This document shows positions 1 through 12,400 of a stretch of DNA of 64,000 nt, one piece after another. A model generated the notes under the pieces. That model saw nothing but the letters and a program-made list of their open reading frames with translations, had not been told where the DNA came from and did not search any database. Both the position numbers and the translations under genes were made by a program. Location: positions 1-64,000 of the forward strand of contig JAAPAO010000091.1 of the NCBI GenBank assembly GCA_013115145.1, read 5' to 3'. How positions within the stretch are numbered: position 1 is the first letter of the stretch; each line of letters opens with the position of its first letter. Origin of the DNA: Perkinsus chesapeaki. Its lineage: Eukaryota; Perkinsozoa; Perkinsida; Perkinsidae.

Positions 1-1350
1 TGTTCTAATCTGAGAGTAATCCTAAGCTTTTCAACATATGAAACTGCCTAGCGGAGCGAAGCGATCGCTACAACCTGCGTGCATGACAGTGGCAGATTAT
101 GCGGACTTCTCTCCAGCCATTTCAGTGTTGTGTATGCCACTAAGGGAGATTCGCGTGCTAAGCCAATACGATTGCTGCATTTCGCTGGCCGTTGAGTATT
201 TCGGTGAGCGTGCCAGACGCTACCCATTGGCTTCTTCTCTTTTGCGTAGGCACGTGTTGTAGTCACCTCAATATTATACCCCTCCAGTGACACAACTCCA
301 TCAACACCCGAGCCTGCGCGACCTTCGTGATACTTACAGAACTCAAAGCTTAAAACCTTCATTTGAAGTCACGCAATAGGTTGTTCAAAACACTCAGTTT
401 TCGTTTGCTTCGCTGGTATACTTTATCAATGTCAAATGAACCATCATCACCCGCGCTCCCAACACTGCCGTCACGCTCATTTTCCCAATGAGGTTCATGC
501 CGTACGTGGATAAGAGGCTCACGCTTCTCCTTCGTAGTCTGAAAACGCATAAAAGTGTTACCGATTGTCCAACCGCACCTTCAACCAATCCTCGTTCTGA
601 TGCTTAATGTATCGTCTCGAGCATGACGAAGGGGTCGGCTGTCTATTAATTACCTGCATCAAGCGGGAGTGTAACAAAACGAACGAGTTGGAGTACCTTA
701 CTTGGAAGGTCTCAATAACAGGATACCGTGTTGGCAGTTTCTGACCAAAATGCCCTTCCCTACAATAGGCCTGCGGAGGCCGACAAAGGCTTTGGTAGCT
801 GACGCGAATTCATACCAGCGACAAATAGCTTCTCGCTACACTAGTCTTAAGCGCTCTTCCTCCCTTTTCGTTTGATGATACATTTGCTCTCGGAAGGAGT
901 CCAGCTCTCGGTTTAGGACCTTGAAAGGAGGCCTCATCCTTGAGCCTATGAAACTCGCGTCACGACTACACCTGAGTTATTCTTTTGTTCTCTTCCGATC
1001 GCTGCCGTTCTTTCTCGAGGCGTTCAAACTGACCCCAACACCTCGCCACCTAGAGCGAGCAAGATCTTTACACTCAATGTGCGATGTAACCACACTTGCC
1101 GGCTAGCGCGACCCCGGAGTTCCTCGAGGTCGGATTGAGCTTTCCTGTCTTCACGCCTCCGTCGCGCCTCGTATTCAGCATTTGTGAGGACAAACATTGA
1201 CGTTCCGGCACGTTTGAATATCTGCAACACGACATGCCCGTTGCATATCCCAGACATGACGAAAGCAGAACTTCTGACAAATCGCGGCGCTGGCAGGTAA
1301 CCGTAAAATCGCATAACACTTTTTCTATTGGTTCCTTTTGAAGCTTTGTC
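1..1350 (-). CDS. Coiled-coil protein, 3' part outside or unresolved
   Basis: I do not recognise the family. On the minus strand several short open segments with plausible splice borders are rich in Glu, Arg, Lys and Gln. One at about 1200-1100 reads NAEYEARRRREDRKAQSDLE and continues with LEELRGR. One at about 1025-965 contains ERLEKERQRSEENKRI and ends at a GTGTAG donor-like site. One at about 920-840 contains NRELDSFREQMYHQTKREEE. Together they look like one long helical coiled coil split by short introns. Further segments at about 550-360 and 360-240 may continue the gene to the window edge. The gene lies downstream of the 5-alpha-reductase gene on the same strand. The start codon and exact exon borders are not resolved, and no catalytic motif is visible. 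Confidence 0.4.
51..63 (+). repeat. Dispersed 13-mer GCGGAGCGAAGCG, copy 1
   Basis: One of three exact copies of GCGGAGCGAAGCG in the window, with one 12-base match on the other strand. This copy is in an unannotated stretch at the left edge and runs on into GATCGC. Confidence 0.55.
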
Positions 1351-1804
1351 GTACCTCTCGTTCCCATTCTGGATCCTCGTAGGATTGTAGGATACCCCTG
1401 CCGACGTTACTTGATCGGCTTGCAGAGGCTGAGTGGTGGCCGCCTCCTAATGGATCTACAACGCACTTCGTGGTTAAGAATGAGGCGAATAGCCGGTTGC
1501 ATTATTCATGTTGCGAGACCAAGTGCTGCACTTCTTACGTAGGATACCGATGCCAGAGTAATTGTTGTAACGGTCATCAGTGCCGTTAAATGGAGCTACA
1601 TGTTGCGCTAGATGCATCGTGGGGCGCTTACCAGAGAAAGATGAATGTGCGTAAGTTACCGATGACATTCCGACAACCAGGAAAAGCTACTGCGATGGAA
1701 TGAATGGACAGCTTGGAGCTGTTGAGTGTGGGAGTTCAAGTAATTAAGTGGAAGCTCACTGATGAAACTCAATATGGGGTAGTTGAAGTAGGCCGAGCAA
1801 TAAG

Positions 1805-2816
1805 TCATATAATAAATGGCACAAGTGCCTTGCGGTGCAGTTTGTCATAGTCATCAAATTTGCTTCTGTACCATCTACGTTGTTCAATAGCCCTCGGGAA
1901 AAGATTGGCGAAAGTGGTGAAAGCCTAACATATTAATGTGAACCTGGTGACAACAGATAGTCTTACAAATGTAACGGGTGCCAAGCCCCAACTACTGGCC
2001 ATTGCATAGCCGAACCATTCGATCATCTCACCTAGGTAATTGGGACACGTCACAAATCTGACGAAACAGCATTGATACAAGCCATTGTGCATTTGTGGTC
2101 ACCTGAACATGCCCCCATATGGGATAAAGTACTGGTTGTTCTCCTGCGCGTTCTTGCGGAGATTCCTCAGTATGTGGTCTGACTGCAAATTGACAAAGAA
2201 GCCTAGTAGATAGAGCCCAACGCCAACGGCAATATTCAACTTGTTGGCATCCTCATCGTTCAGAGAGCAAACGACCCACATCGATTGCAACCAACCATTA
2301 ATGGAACCTACGAAACAACATAAGGGTGAAACTGAACAGCCTAGCACACTTACAGAAGGCGAAAGCTGAGGCTACTATAGTCACTGGCGTCCTTCTATTG
2401 CTGCGCATCAGCAATGGATAGACGATCGAACCTACCAGCGATTAAGCTGGGACACATTACGCGAAGTGTTACGTTGGAAATAGTGAGCAACCATCATACT
2501 CAACATCACAACTTGATAGACCGTCAAGCTAGGCCATTGAGTTATGATAGTTAGCAGAGGTAATGCGAAGGAGGGAAACTCTTGAATGAACCATCCGAGC
2601 TTTGGGTTTATCTTAACTCGGCTGGAAACTGAAGAGTGTGAAATCAAAAGTAGCACAGCCTGAGCGAGTCTTACGTTGGCCGGATTCTAGCATTTTGCCA
2701 TATGCAGCGGTGAGACCAAAGAAACCGATGATGAGGACACATGCGAATGACACGATGAGGATGTACGATACCACCTGACCGAAAGATGACAATGGTTTCA
2801 CAACAATCCCATCCAA
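1805..2816 (-). CDS. Steroid 5-alpha-reductase / DET2-type membrane reductase
   Basis: Known role of the family: NADPH-dependent reduction of the 4,5 double bond of 3-oxo-4-ene steroids (or related enoyl groups) in the endoplasmic reticulum membrane. At least six exons can be read in order. The first is a hydrophobic segment with SYILIVSFACVLIIGFFGL then TAAYGK at about 2780-2700. The second has NPKLGWFIQEFPSFALPL at about 2600-2540. The third has YPLLMRSNRRTP at about 2420-2350. The fourth has GLYLLGFFVNLQSDHILRNL followed by IPYGGMF at about 2310-2108. The fifth has CPNYLGEMIEWFGYAMAS at about 2050-1965. The last ends KALVPFII with a TGA stop at 1805-1807. The QSDHILRNLR, GG(M/L)F and NY(L/F)GE..EW.GYA blocks are the family's cofactor and substrate signature, so the enzyme looks intact. 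The exact start is unsure because no convincing in-frame ATG precedes the first membrane segment. Confidence 0.88.
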
Positions 2817-2899
2817 TAACAGTCTGCACGAGTACAGCTTTCAGCTTTAGGAGTTTGCAGTCCTACCAACCTTGACAGTTCATTTGTGTCAGAAAAGAG

Positions 2900-3732
2900 G
2901 TTACTGTCTCTCAATGCTACAACGCAGAGTCTTATCAGTCAAAACCCGCTACTCCGAATTCCCCTGTGGCTCACTCGAGTGGCATCCACCACGGTGGAGG
3001 AGCAACCAGCTATCATGTGGGCCATTAAATAAAACTTAGCGAGAGAGTGCTTTCGTGGGCGGAGTGGTGATCGGGACGTCGATTGATACTATCGGTAGAC
3101 GATGGGCGACTCTGGTAACACAAAAGGCTTTATACGAAGTAGTGCTTAGCGGGCAGGCAATACAGCTTCGAGGTACAATAGCTTGAGACATGGAGACAAG
3201 TAATGAAGCGTAGGTGAAGCAAACTTCTCACCAACAGCACGGACAAAAGATTCCGGCGAATCCTCTCTTTTATCCAACTCGCCGTACGCGCGCGCAGTGC
3301 GCGCCGCGCACTTAGCTGTTCCGCACAAGAACCGCCCCGCCCGTGACCGACTACAACAGCAGGGGATATAGAGACTCGTGGCTACATGTGGCCGAACGGA
3401 ATTTACATATACAGAGTTCTCTACTAGTCCAATTCTCTTATATATACGCGTGGGGGAGGGGAAGAGACGTCTAAGCCCCTACAGGATAACAGATGCAAAT
3501 AGCCATATAGTTATAATAAAGTGTCCACCCCGCTCTATGCTGTCACATCCTACGTCACGCTACGTCTAGAGTGGACTTTTCAATGCATCGTTACCGACAC
3601 CACCTCATGGCAAGCTCACTAGTTGGGGATCTCGGGTTTGCCGGTCATGCGGACGACGGAAAGGGGAAAGTAAAGTAACCGTAGCGCCAGAAACTGAAAA
3701 ACTCGAGCACCCGCAGGAAGTCTCAGTTATAG
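2900..3732. other. Region without a clear gene
   Basis: About 0.8 kb between the 5-alpha-reductase gene and the next minus-strand exons. No conserved protein segment is visible on either strand. It holds a GC-rich stretch at about 3285-3320 with an alternating CGCG and GCGC tract, and an AT-rich stretch at about 3405-3450. It most likely holds the promoter and first exon of the 5-alpha-reductase gene and the 3' flank of the array gene. Confidence 0.4.
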
Positions 3733-4097
3733 TTAGGAGACACTCCTTGATGCATGTTGGGGCGTGACAATATGAACAAGTTGACCCAGGTACGGTTTCG
3801 CAATATGTTCAAATGCCTGGAGACTCTGGAGGCACGGAGGGACGGCCTCCGGGCCCGGAGCCTGTCCCTCAGCCTGTCCCATGCCTCTAGCCTTGAATCA
3901 TTCACAATCATTCAACTAAGGTACCTGCCATTTTCTCAACGCCTCCTGATGTGCAAAAGCTGTCGCACAGAAGTCCCTCAAACTCTCAACACAACTTCTG
4001 TCCCCATTTCGCTTAACAGTTGTACTGCACAGCGGCGCTGTGTGTTCTTCCATAGACAGGACCTCGCTGTGGGGCGAGTAGTTCGGCAAAGATAAGA
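3733..4097 (-). CDS. Two terminal exons of an array gene, unknown function
   Basis: Two exons join in phase 0. The exon at 4097-3925 begins with LSLPNYS, contains ESLRDFCATAFAHQEALRKW, and ends after a CAG codon at a GTACC donor. The exon at 3816-3733 reads AFEHIAKPYLGQLVHIVTP and ends in a TAA stop at 3733-3735. The 108-nt intron between them carries a GC-rich imperfect palindrome near 3835-3880. The SLPNYS string also occurs in the proline-rich tail exon just upstream (in VRSLPNYSQ, about 4470), so these exons are either the true C-terminus of that gene or belong to a diverged copy of it. The phase at 4097 does not fit a direct join to the donor at about 4341, so an exon in between may be missing from this model. 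No function is assigned. Confidence 0.4.
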
Positions 4098-4330
4098 CTA
4101 GTGCGGCAATCTATACCCTCTATACATACCGGCTAGAACCCTGGATTACGGCACTCGAACGCGAGACCTTTTCAAGCCTTACATACATCGCACAAGAACA
4201 AGCAGTAAATTAATTTGATATACAGTTTATTGAGGTAATACGTTGAAAGTAAAGTAGTAAGCATCACGAGCTTATGATCGAAGCTGTAGTCACTCAAAGG
4301 CGCAAGAGGTAGATCGATAATCAATAGAGC

Positions 4331-7300
4331 TTAAACCCACCTTACCCGGGTATCTTCTGGAAGATTGGTTAGTCGTCCGTTGAATTTCACTGTTTGGAGT
4401 GGATTTCGTGGCGGCAACGGAGGCGGCTCCTCTCCGGGTGCCTCTGCCTTGCCTGCGATGTGCGGGCGAGCCTGGCTGTAATTTGGCAGCGAGCGCACCA
4501 AATCGTCAGGAATTCGCTCATAGATGCTATTCTTGTCTGGAGTCATCGATTTACGTCTGTCCTCGTCGTTAGGGGCGGCCAGGGGTAGTGTCGGTAAAGA
4601 AGAAGTTCTCTTTGGCACCGCTGGGGGTACACGTCTGCGATTCAAGGCAGAATCTGCCGAATGTATCCAGCTTGGAATTTTCCCCGAGTCTGGCAGTACA
4701 TACAGATTCTCGGTCGACCCGGTAAATGAATTAAGACTATTGAGGCTCAGAGGACGAGCCAATGAAACACGCGCTTGATGTAATGGTGGCTGAGCAACAC
4801 GCTTCCTCATCTCCACACTTGAAATGCTCGGCGGCGATGCTGATTGTTCACCAGAACTATGCATCGGAATGTAGCCGTAAGAATCAGTGTCGAAGACGTT
4901 CCCTCGAGCAGGCGAGTCGTCCAGAGAAGTGCTGACCCTCGATCTGTGGGAACTTTCTGAACCGTCAGTGTCTGTGATCTCTGAGCTCCTCAGCCAGTAT
5001 GGTGTCACTGACGATGCTACAGACACTGTGCTTCGAGTCGATTTGGGTCTCGTCGGTTCTTCTTTCCTCTGCTGCCAGAGTGATAATCTACGGAACTGGA
5101 GGGCTAGTGGAGCCTAGAGAAGGCAAAGGACATTTTCGCTAGCAAAAGGTGTCATAAACTTACATGTAAAATTCTGGGCTGCAGTTTTCGATCCTTCTTG
5201 TTGATCTTCGATATAGTCGACAGGTACTGAGGAGGAACCATGTGCCCACATGCGAGCGTCAATCCCCAGAAGCCTCCAGTAACCTACTTTGTCCGCGTCG
5301 TACAAGAACTCGGAGATAGTCATAGCAGTAGTGTTCAATACGCTGGGGTATATGTTGGCTACAGCACTCATAAGTGAGTCACCGCAACTAGTGGCGCTGA
5401 ACTGTTGTGATGGTGTAATAGGTATAGGTAGCTCCCTGAGAATGAGCTAGGCTGGACCCATCCAAGCATGCAAACGATGACAGACAGTCTACTGATTGGC
5501 CCAAGACAGCAGGACTAGGCACTACCCGCCAGAGTCCATGTTCACGACAAGGTATGCCGAATGCTTAGTGGAGGTTGTTGTTCCCTTTAAAGCCAGAGAA
5601 GTGTCTCCCTTGTAAGCACGTAAAATAGCCACATGACGAGACAAAGTCATGATTACGTTCCCTGTACGGTGCTCGAAGGCGATCCTACCTTTGTCATAAA
5701 TAGTCCACGACAGCGAAGTTTCGGTCCCTCCACAATCTATCCTCTTCACGGTATTTCTGTTTCTATTCCTCATGAACTTTGCTCTAGGTTGTTGTTTCGG
5801 CTCCAACTCTGCCACTGAGCTCTCGCCCTGCTTCTTAGTGGCGAGTTCGGCTATCAGACTGATGGTTTGATGCTGATGAACAAGTCACCCTGATTCACGA
5901 ATCTACACTATCTCACCTCAAACGGTATGACGGGTGAAAACCCTGTCATCTGCGCCGGCAGGAAATCCAGAGCCTGAAAGTAGAGATAATGAGATGTCCG
6001 GACTCCGGACTCAGCTGAACTCTGTAGTCCTTACCTTCTGGAAATCCCCTTTGAGTCCAAGAGTGGAAATCTCGTCGGCCTTCATCTTTCTCTGGTATGC
6101 CTCTCCAACAAAATGCACAAGTGTCTCCTGACAGTCGCTTGCTGCACTAGGGCTTGTGGACTCAACTAGCCGCGTGCCCAGTTCGCTGAGAAAATAGCGG
6201 CACTGCACGGTACTTGCTACTGGCCGAGATAGGAAATCGCAGGAAAGTGTTGACGGGTGCGAGTCATACGAAGATTGGAAACGCCCAGTGCCACTTACGG
6301 AAGGCTTTCCTCGTTCGCAAACTTCACACCTATCACACGACCCCCTTGAGGAGGCTGTTGATTTAGATATACGCCTTTGTAATCTGAAGAATACCTCATT
6401 AGTCTGCCTCGGTATCAGAGACATCGTCGGGTTTCAAGACTATATCGGAAACTGAGGATAACTAAACCAACGGAGATATCAAGTAGACCTTGGAGTAGAA
6501 ACAGACGGTACAAATGGCAAAGTGTCATGCTGGCCTCACGGGAATCACCTTTAGCTTCTTGAACGGACCACTGGAGCACATAGCGAGAGTCCTCCCCTTG
6601 ACAGTGTCTAGAGTAAACCTAGAAATAACCTAGAGATTGATATTCCATACGGAGTATGCAGCGCAGTTCGGGTGGTACGCTCATAACCTACCGGAGTAGT
6701 TCTATTCAGAAGAGTTTCTAAGGAAAGTTCCTGAATCAATAATGCATTCACGAGCATAAGTAAATACGATGAGGTAATAGCTTGCTTACCTTGTACTTCC
6801 ACTCTTTATCCTGAGAAAGCAGACGACATGCATGATTAAAGGAGCGGCGAGCAGTTAGAGGCCACGAAGGAAACGAATAGACTCGCTGCACAATCAACAT
6901 TTAGCGCGCAAATTTTTACAGCTAAGTCATAGACATTTTTCCCATCAGCGCTCAAAGTTAGTGCTTCAATCGAATATGTAAGCGAAGTTCCCGAATAGAA
7001 TACGGATCTTTTGTGTGACGTATCGTATGACCGTTTCGCGGAAAGGCTAAGCTAATAATAGAATATCTTGCAGCTGGCCGTCCATACAGTCAATTGCAAT
7101 AGCACGAGCTAACACTTACGAACTTGCTCAGTGGTTTGAACGCCTTTTTATCCTTGTTCTTCAGAGCGAGAGTCTTCTTCACGAACTGACGGTATTGATT
7201 TCTCTATAACGATTATCCTCTGCGTTACCTCTGTAATGTGCTGTTCGACCTCCACTGGCGTATACACTGGGAAGTCTGGCCCGCCTGTATGCCCATAAAG

Positions 7301-9179
7301 GGTTGAAAGTCCCCGCATGAGCGCATCTTTGCATGTGTAAGCGTCTTGATCGATGCGAACGGTAAGGTACCTGCTCCTTATGTTCGAGTGTGCAACCCGA
7401 GAGATTTTCTCGTTTCCAATTCGGGAAGTGGAGCGGGACATTTCTCTACATGGATACTTACGAGGCCGGCTCGTTGTCTACGGGAAGCACGAAGGTGACG
7501 TAGGGCCCGGTGTTTTTTCCGGGGAATATTGTTAGGAGCGGCTGAACTTTCGGGAGAGGTTCTGAGAAGTTACTTTCACGATTGTGTAGACAAATGGACC
7601 CACTTGTACTGGTGTACCATTTGAAGTCCACTGCGTCACTTCCACACTGGAAGCGAATGTTGCTCTTCTTCCCCTTCGGAGAATTCTGAACCGCAAGGCG
7701 AACATGACAGATCGATGGTTGAGGTAGCCGACGGTCAGGGTGAGCTAGACGAGGAAAGCTGCACGTCCGCGACTCACCATCGTGGTCAGGGTGTTTGCAA
7801 GCATGTCCAGGTCGACTTTCTGAGTTAAAGGAAGCATGAAAGCCATGTTATGCGAAATGTAGCGGGTGGAAGAGGGAGATCAATGAGAACAAGTAGTAAA
7901 ATACAAGTAGGTATTCAACAGTGTTCAGTGCTTGACGGCAGCACATTGAAAGAACAACGGACAAGAAGACCAAAGCCTACCATGAAATTGACATCATTTT
8001 CTGAGGCCGACTTATGAAACTGAGGTTAGGAACGGGCTTATGAACCGGATGGAGGTTAAAGTTTTACCATGATAAGATCGTTAGCGAGCTGGGGCCAGGT
8101 TATAGTGGACGGGGAGTCCACTTCATCCCCGACCACCGACACCAGGGCCTCCGTATTGTATAGTCGCTCCACTGCAGCAGTTAATGAATGGCGGCAGAGT
8201 TCGATACCCTCGAGAGCTTCGAGGGCCTCGGAGTCCCTTTGCGGAATAAATATGCCATATTCCCTGAGAAGATGAAGGCGTGAATCTGCTCGCAAAGGGG
8301 ATCTCGAAATGTATTATAACGACGGAGGGAAAGTTATGCAAATGAACATGGAACAGAAAGAGAACTGCGTCATTGCCAGCCCTTGTTTGTCTGTTCTTTT
8401 CTTGCGCGCCTCTAAATTCCCCTCGTAGGTCCTCCTTGTGCTACTTGGCTCCAACGACCACTGAGACCACTTCTTGCGAGGTTGCGTCCACCCAAGTGCG
8501 TACAGCTCGGTCGGCGCTCATGGACTCGAACTGGCCTGCAATGGGAAAGCGTCCTGTCGATATTTCTAGTCTTTTATTTTCTTATGTCGAATATTTTATA
8601 CAGGGTAAGTGGACAGTATATTAAGGATTCAAAGAGAGCTGTTAAAGAGCCACGTCCTACGTCTTTCTCTAATCCGCCATTCAGCCTTGTATCCTTCCTC
8701 ACGATTGATGCTACAGCTAGTGACCTAAATGCCGCTGCCGTAGCGACACAGTAGTGTACAAAAGTTTACGTCAGTGGCTTCTTTGGCAATAACAGCAAGC
8801 GAGTCGAATTCCACCTAAGGGAAAACCATGTAAAGAGTGAGCGAGAATGTTCCGACGTCAAGCGTCATCCGTGTGCTTACCTGTTGACCGGTGGGATTAT
8901 CAGTCATGGGCGTGTCACTATTAGAGTCCTTTTGCATTGGTTCCCGCCAATCCATCTTCTTCTCTTTCCCTGGGCTAGAGAGCTTCAACTGAAATCGTAA
9001 CTCTAATTTAAAGGAACAGGGAGACGATAAGTTTTCCCCGATTCCCGTTCCCAACTTCGGTCGTGTCCCGAACTCACCCGATTGAACAATCCTTTCAAAC
9101 AGCCGCCTTCCCGACAACGTTCGCTACCAGCTACGACAGAGCCAGTGAGAACTAGCTGTGGTGCCAAGGCGACTCGCAT
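4331..9179 (-). CDS. Secretory array gene C: signal peptide, C..LY / C..W segments, proline-rich tail
   Basis: Unrecognised family. Exon 1 (9179-9078, 34 codons) encodes a signal-peptide-like start, MRVALAPQLVLTGSVVAG, then SERCREGGCLKGLFNR, and ends in phase 0 at a GTGAGT donor. Downstream exons include LCRHSLTAAVERLYN (about 8200), TCKDALMRGLSTLYGHTGG (about 7330), FQCGSDAVDFKWYTS (about 7610), DCQETLVHFVGEAYQ with ADEISTLGLKGDFQK (about 6140-6030), and IDCGGTETSLSWTIYDKG (about 5740). The last large exon (about 5113-4342) encodes a basic, Ser-rich tail. It holds Tyr motifs (NLYVLPDSG, SIYERIPDD, YGYIP), KRTSSLPTLP, DRRKS and PPPLPPRNP. An unspliced read stops at 4331; a GTAAGG donor at about 4341 suggests splicing onward instead. 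No membrane span is obvious before the tail. Borders of the inner exons are partly unresolved. Confidence 0.5.
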
Positions 9180-9404
9180 AACCCTTGAAAGGAAATAGAT
9201 ACACTCAAGTAAGTTTTGATGCTCTCTAGCATTATGATTAACAACACGATACACATTCCTAGTGACAACTAGGTTCATCGGGACATACAGCGAACATGAA
9301 TAAGTGAATAAACTGAATTTAACAAACAACGACATCCACCACCTGATGTGGCCCATAAACTGAACAAGGTAAACCAAAAGGTATCAACGTTCAAGTGCGC
9401 ACAC

Positions 9405-12400
9405 CTAAACACTTTTACGACGTTCGTCCTTATTGAAGCTTTGAGATGCGTCTACGCCTAGACGAAGGTCTGGTAGAGACGCGGATCTTTGCAGAAGCAC
9501 TTTCTTCCTCTCTAGCGACTTCCTCGGGAGCGGTGTAGGAGTGACTTTACCAGACGTAGTCTCTTGCTCTTGGTTGCTGTTGTTCGTGAGGGAAAGGCGC
9601 GGTGGTTTCTTTGGAGGGACTTGTTCGGACGAGCTGCCGGGGCCTCCAACATTATACCTGTGAGCCACGATTGCAGTGGGCTGCTGTAGCTGTCATTCTA
9701 CATACCGATCACTCTCGGGGAAGAAATTTCCAAAAGCCGGGCTATCGAGTGGCTGATGCTCATACTTCTGCCTAAACGTTCCTGCTCTTCCGTGCCGCCA
9801 CTGAGGGATAGGTGCAAAAATAAAACAAGTGTTGTGGGGCGGCGGCATAGCAGCGGAGCGATATCGATTGTATTATCATTATTCTAGAGTTCAGGAGGCA
9901 CAATACTGCAGTTGTCTCACCGAGAGCTGTAAGCTTGGCCTATCTTTCTTCTTTAACTTTGCAACCTTATCCGTAGCTTCTAGATACTAAAAGTAAGAAA
10001 GTAGATGTAAGAAAATAAGAAAGTTCAGTTTGATAATTATTCACAAAATGACCACTCGACGTCGACATCGGTCGGTGTTTACCTTAGAGATATCATAAGC
10101 TATATCGTTCTTGGATACTGCTGAGGTAGAAAGATCCGGATAAAGGACGGCGGCTGCAGCCTCTAAAGCCGTGGTGCAACTTGATAAATCTTTGTGTTGA
10201 GTTCTAGATACGAGTACCGAAAGTGACCTGCGAGTGGGTATGTTGGGGAAGCTTGTACTAGAGATACGGCATACTAGCGAAGTCGTCTTACCTTTTATTG
10301 CCGATTGCAATTTCGACATATGTACTTTTTGGGTTCTCCTTCTTTCTCCATTTCTTAGCTTGACCCTCTTCTTCCGGCAGAACTGACATGCTCATCCTTA
10401 TAAGAAGACTGGGCTCTCACCTGGGTACTGGACCGTCCATTTGAAGTCAGTATTGTCTGGCTTGCAGACCATGGTTTTAGCATAGATTTTTTCCTTGCTT
10501 TTCCTGTTCTTCGTACCAGACTGAAACGCATAGCGACGTCGTACCAAACTATTCCAAATTAGACACCTTCAGCTCCAGAGGGTTCTGCCTGAGAGCATCG
10601 GCTTGCTCTCCAAGGTATTGTAATGATTGATGCTAAAAATAGAGCCACTCTCGAAACTCTATACGGGGAGGCCTACAACGAGTGGCAATGTAGCTTCGTT
10701 TAAACTGCTTGTCACATCTGCATTCTGTTGGCCGATAGTCTACAGTAACACACAACGGTAGTAGCAGGCAACATACAGCTTACGACATGGCTACCTGTGC
10801 TATATCGCCCTTTAGTCCTAACAGTGAAATACGGTCGGCATGTTCCCCCATCGAACCTTTGCCTCGTACGTAAGCGGAAGTTACGAAAGATTCAATCATA
10901 TTGAGGCACGATACGCTATCGTCAGTAAAGACACTCTCTCTCTCGACGTAGGCCCCATAAGGACTGAAGAAGAACGACGGATATAAGAAATCCGTTACAT
11001 AAGCGCGGCCGCCTCCTCACGCTGACTTATCAGAATCAAGAGTTCTAATAACAACCAATACAGGTTCCCTCATTCCTGCTGCTGTGTTCGCAAAAGGGCG
11101 ACGGGTGTCTGCCAGAAGAAAAGTGGGGTCAGTTGTATGAGAGAAAAGGCGTGTAGAAGTTATGGAAGGAGCTCTCACCTTGTGGCTTCATAATGCTCCA
11201 GGTTACTTTAGATATGTCATCCATAGCAAAACAGGACGGAACCTGCAGAAAACGACGAGAAGCTACTCAACAGTACGTCATTCCATTAGCAACGTTCTGG
11301 GGGCTGCAAGACTTACGAGATAGGACTCTGTTGCGACATTCATGATCGGTTGACCCTGAAAAAGCAAATAACGCTCATAAAATGATCGATATTTTGGAAC
11401 GGCAATATGTGTTGAAGCGTTGACATTACCACTGCCAGCTGGGGATCTCCCTGAAGGAAGTATATGAGGTAGAACCACACCCCCGCTCCGCACTTACGAG
11501 GTTATCGATAGTCTTAATCTTCTTAGCAATAAAGTCTCCAGACAGCTACAAAATATGCATCAAGTCGAACTTTGACCTTGGTAATACCACCTGTTTCAAA
11601 CGTTCTTCGATTCTAATGGGAGAGAAACTTTCCATAGCTCCCGAGATCCACTCTTTTTGAAGAGCATTAGTGCTTTCGAAAAGCTTTTCCAAGCCATATT
11701 GTAGAGCCTCTCGGCAATCTTGTGGCCTTCCAGCCGCACGGACGGTGAAGTACCTTGCAACATGTTCACGACAGCGTTCAACGAGTATGCTATTATGGCG
11801 GAGAGGCCTTCCACTCGAGAACTGTGAAAAGATATTTACGAAAGAAGAAAGACTGGAGAGCCTCAGCTTTAACTATCTCCACCTCTCCACTCACACGTCT
11901 TTGCTAGTCCGCCCTTTTTTATATGTGTAAACGAGGCTGATGTATGGCCCAGGGACTTTAAACAATGGCTTGCTCTTCTCCCATTGGCCACCACCTGGCC
12001 TTGGTTTGATAACCGAAGTCAGGCCTTTATATTTGGCTAACAGGAATAACTTTTATTCCAGAGGGACGAGACCTTTGAGCACGTACATAGGTAAGCTTTC
12101 CATCGGAAGTTAAGGAGCGGGTGAGAGCAAGAGAAACCGTTCTTGGAACTATTCTGCAATCGTTAGGCATCATGAAGTTGCTGCTTCATCCTTTGCTCAC
12201 TTTCAGCACAGCTTCGGTAGCTATCACATTCGGAGTTCGGACCTAATAGGATTCAACAGCACAGATGAGATTCACCAACGGCTTATGCACACTCACCATG
12301 AACTTAAATTCCTTTGCGCCAGCTACTGCCCGATTATACTGAAAATGGACTCTTGTGATGGAGAGAAGAGCACGCAATGGATAAGTCGGCCGAAGAGATG

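Noticed and set aside
4394-5117. Overlapping plus-strand open frames opposite the proline-rich tail exon
   Set aside because: They are shadows of the long minus-strand exon and contain no recognisable motif.
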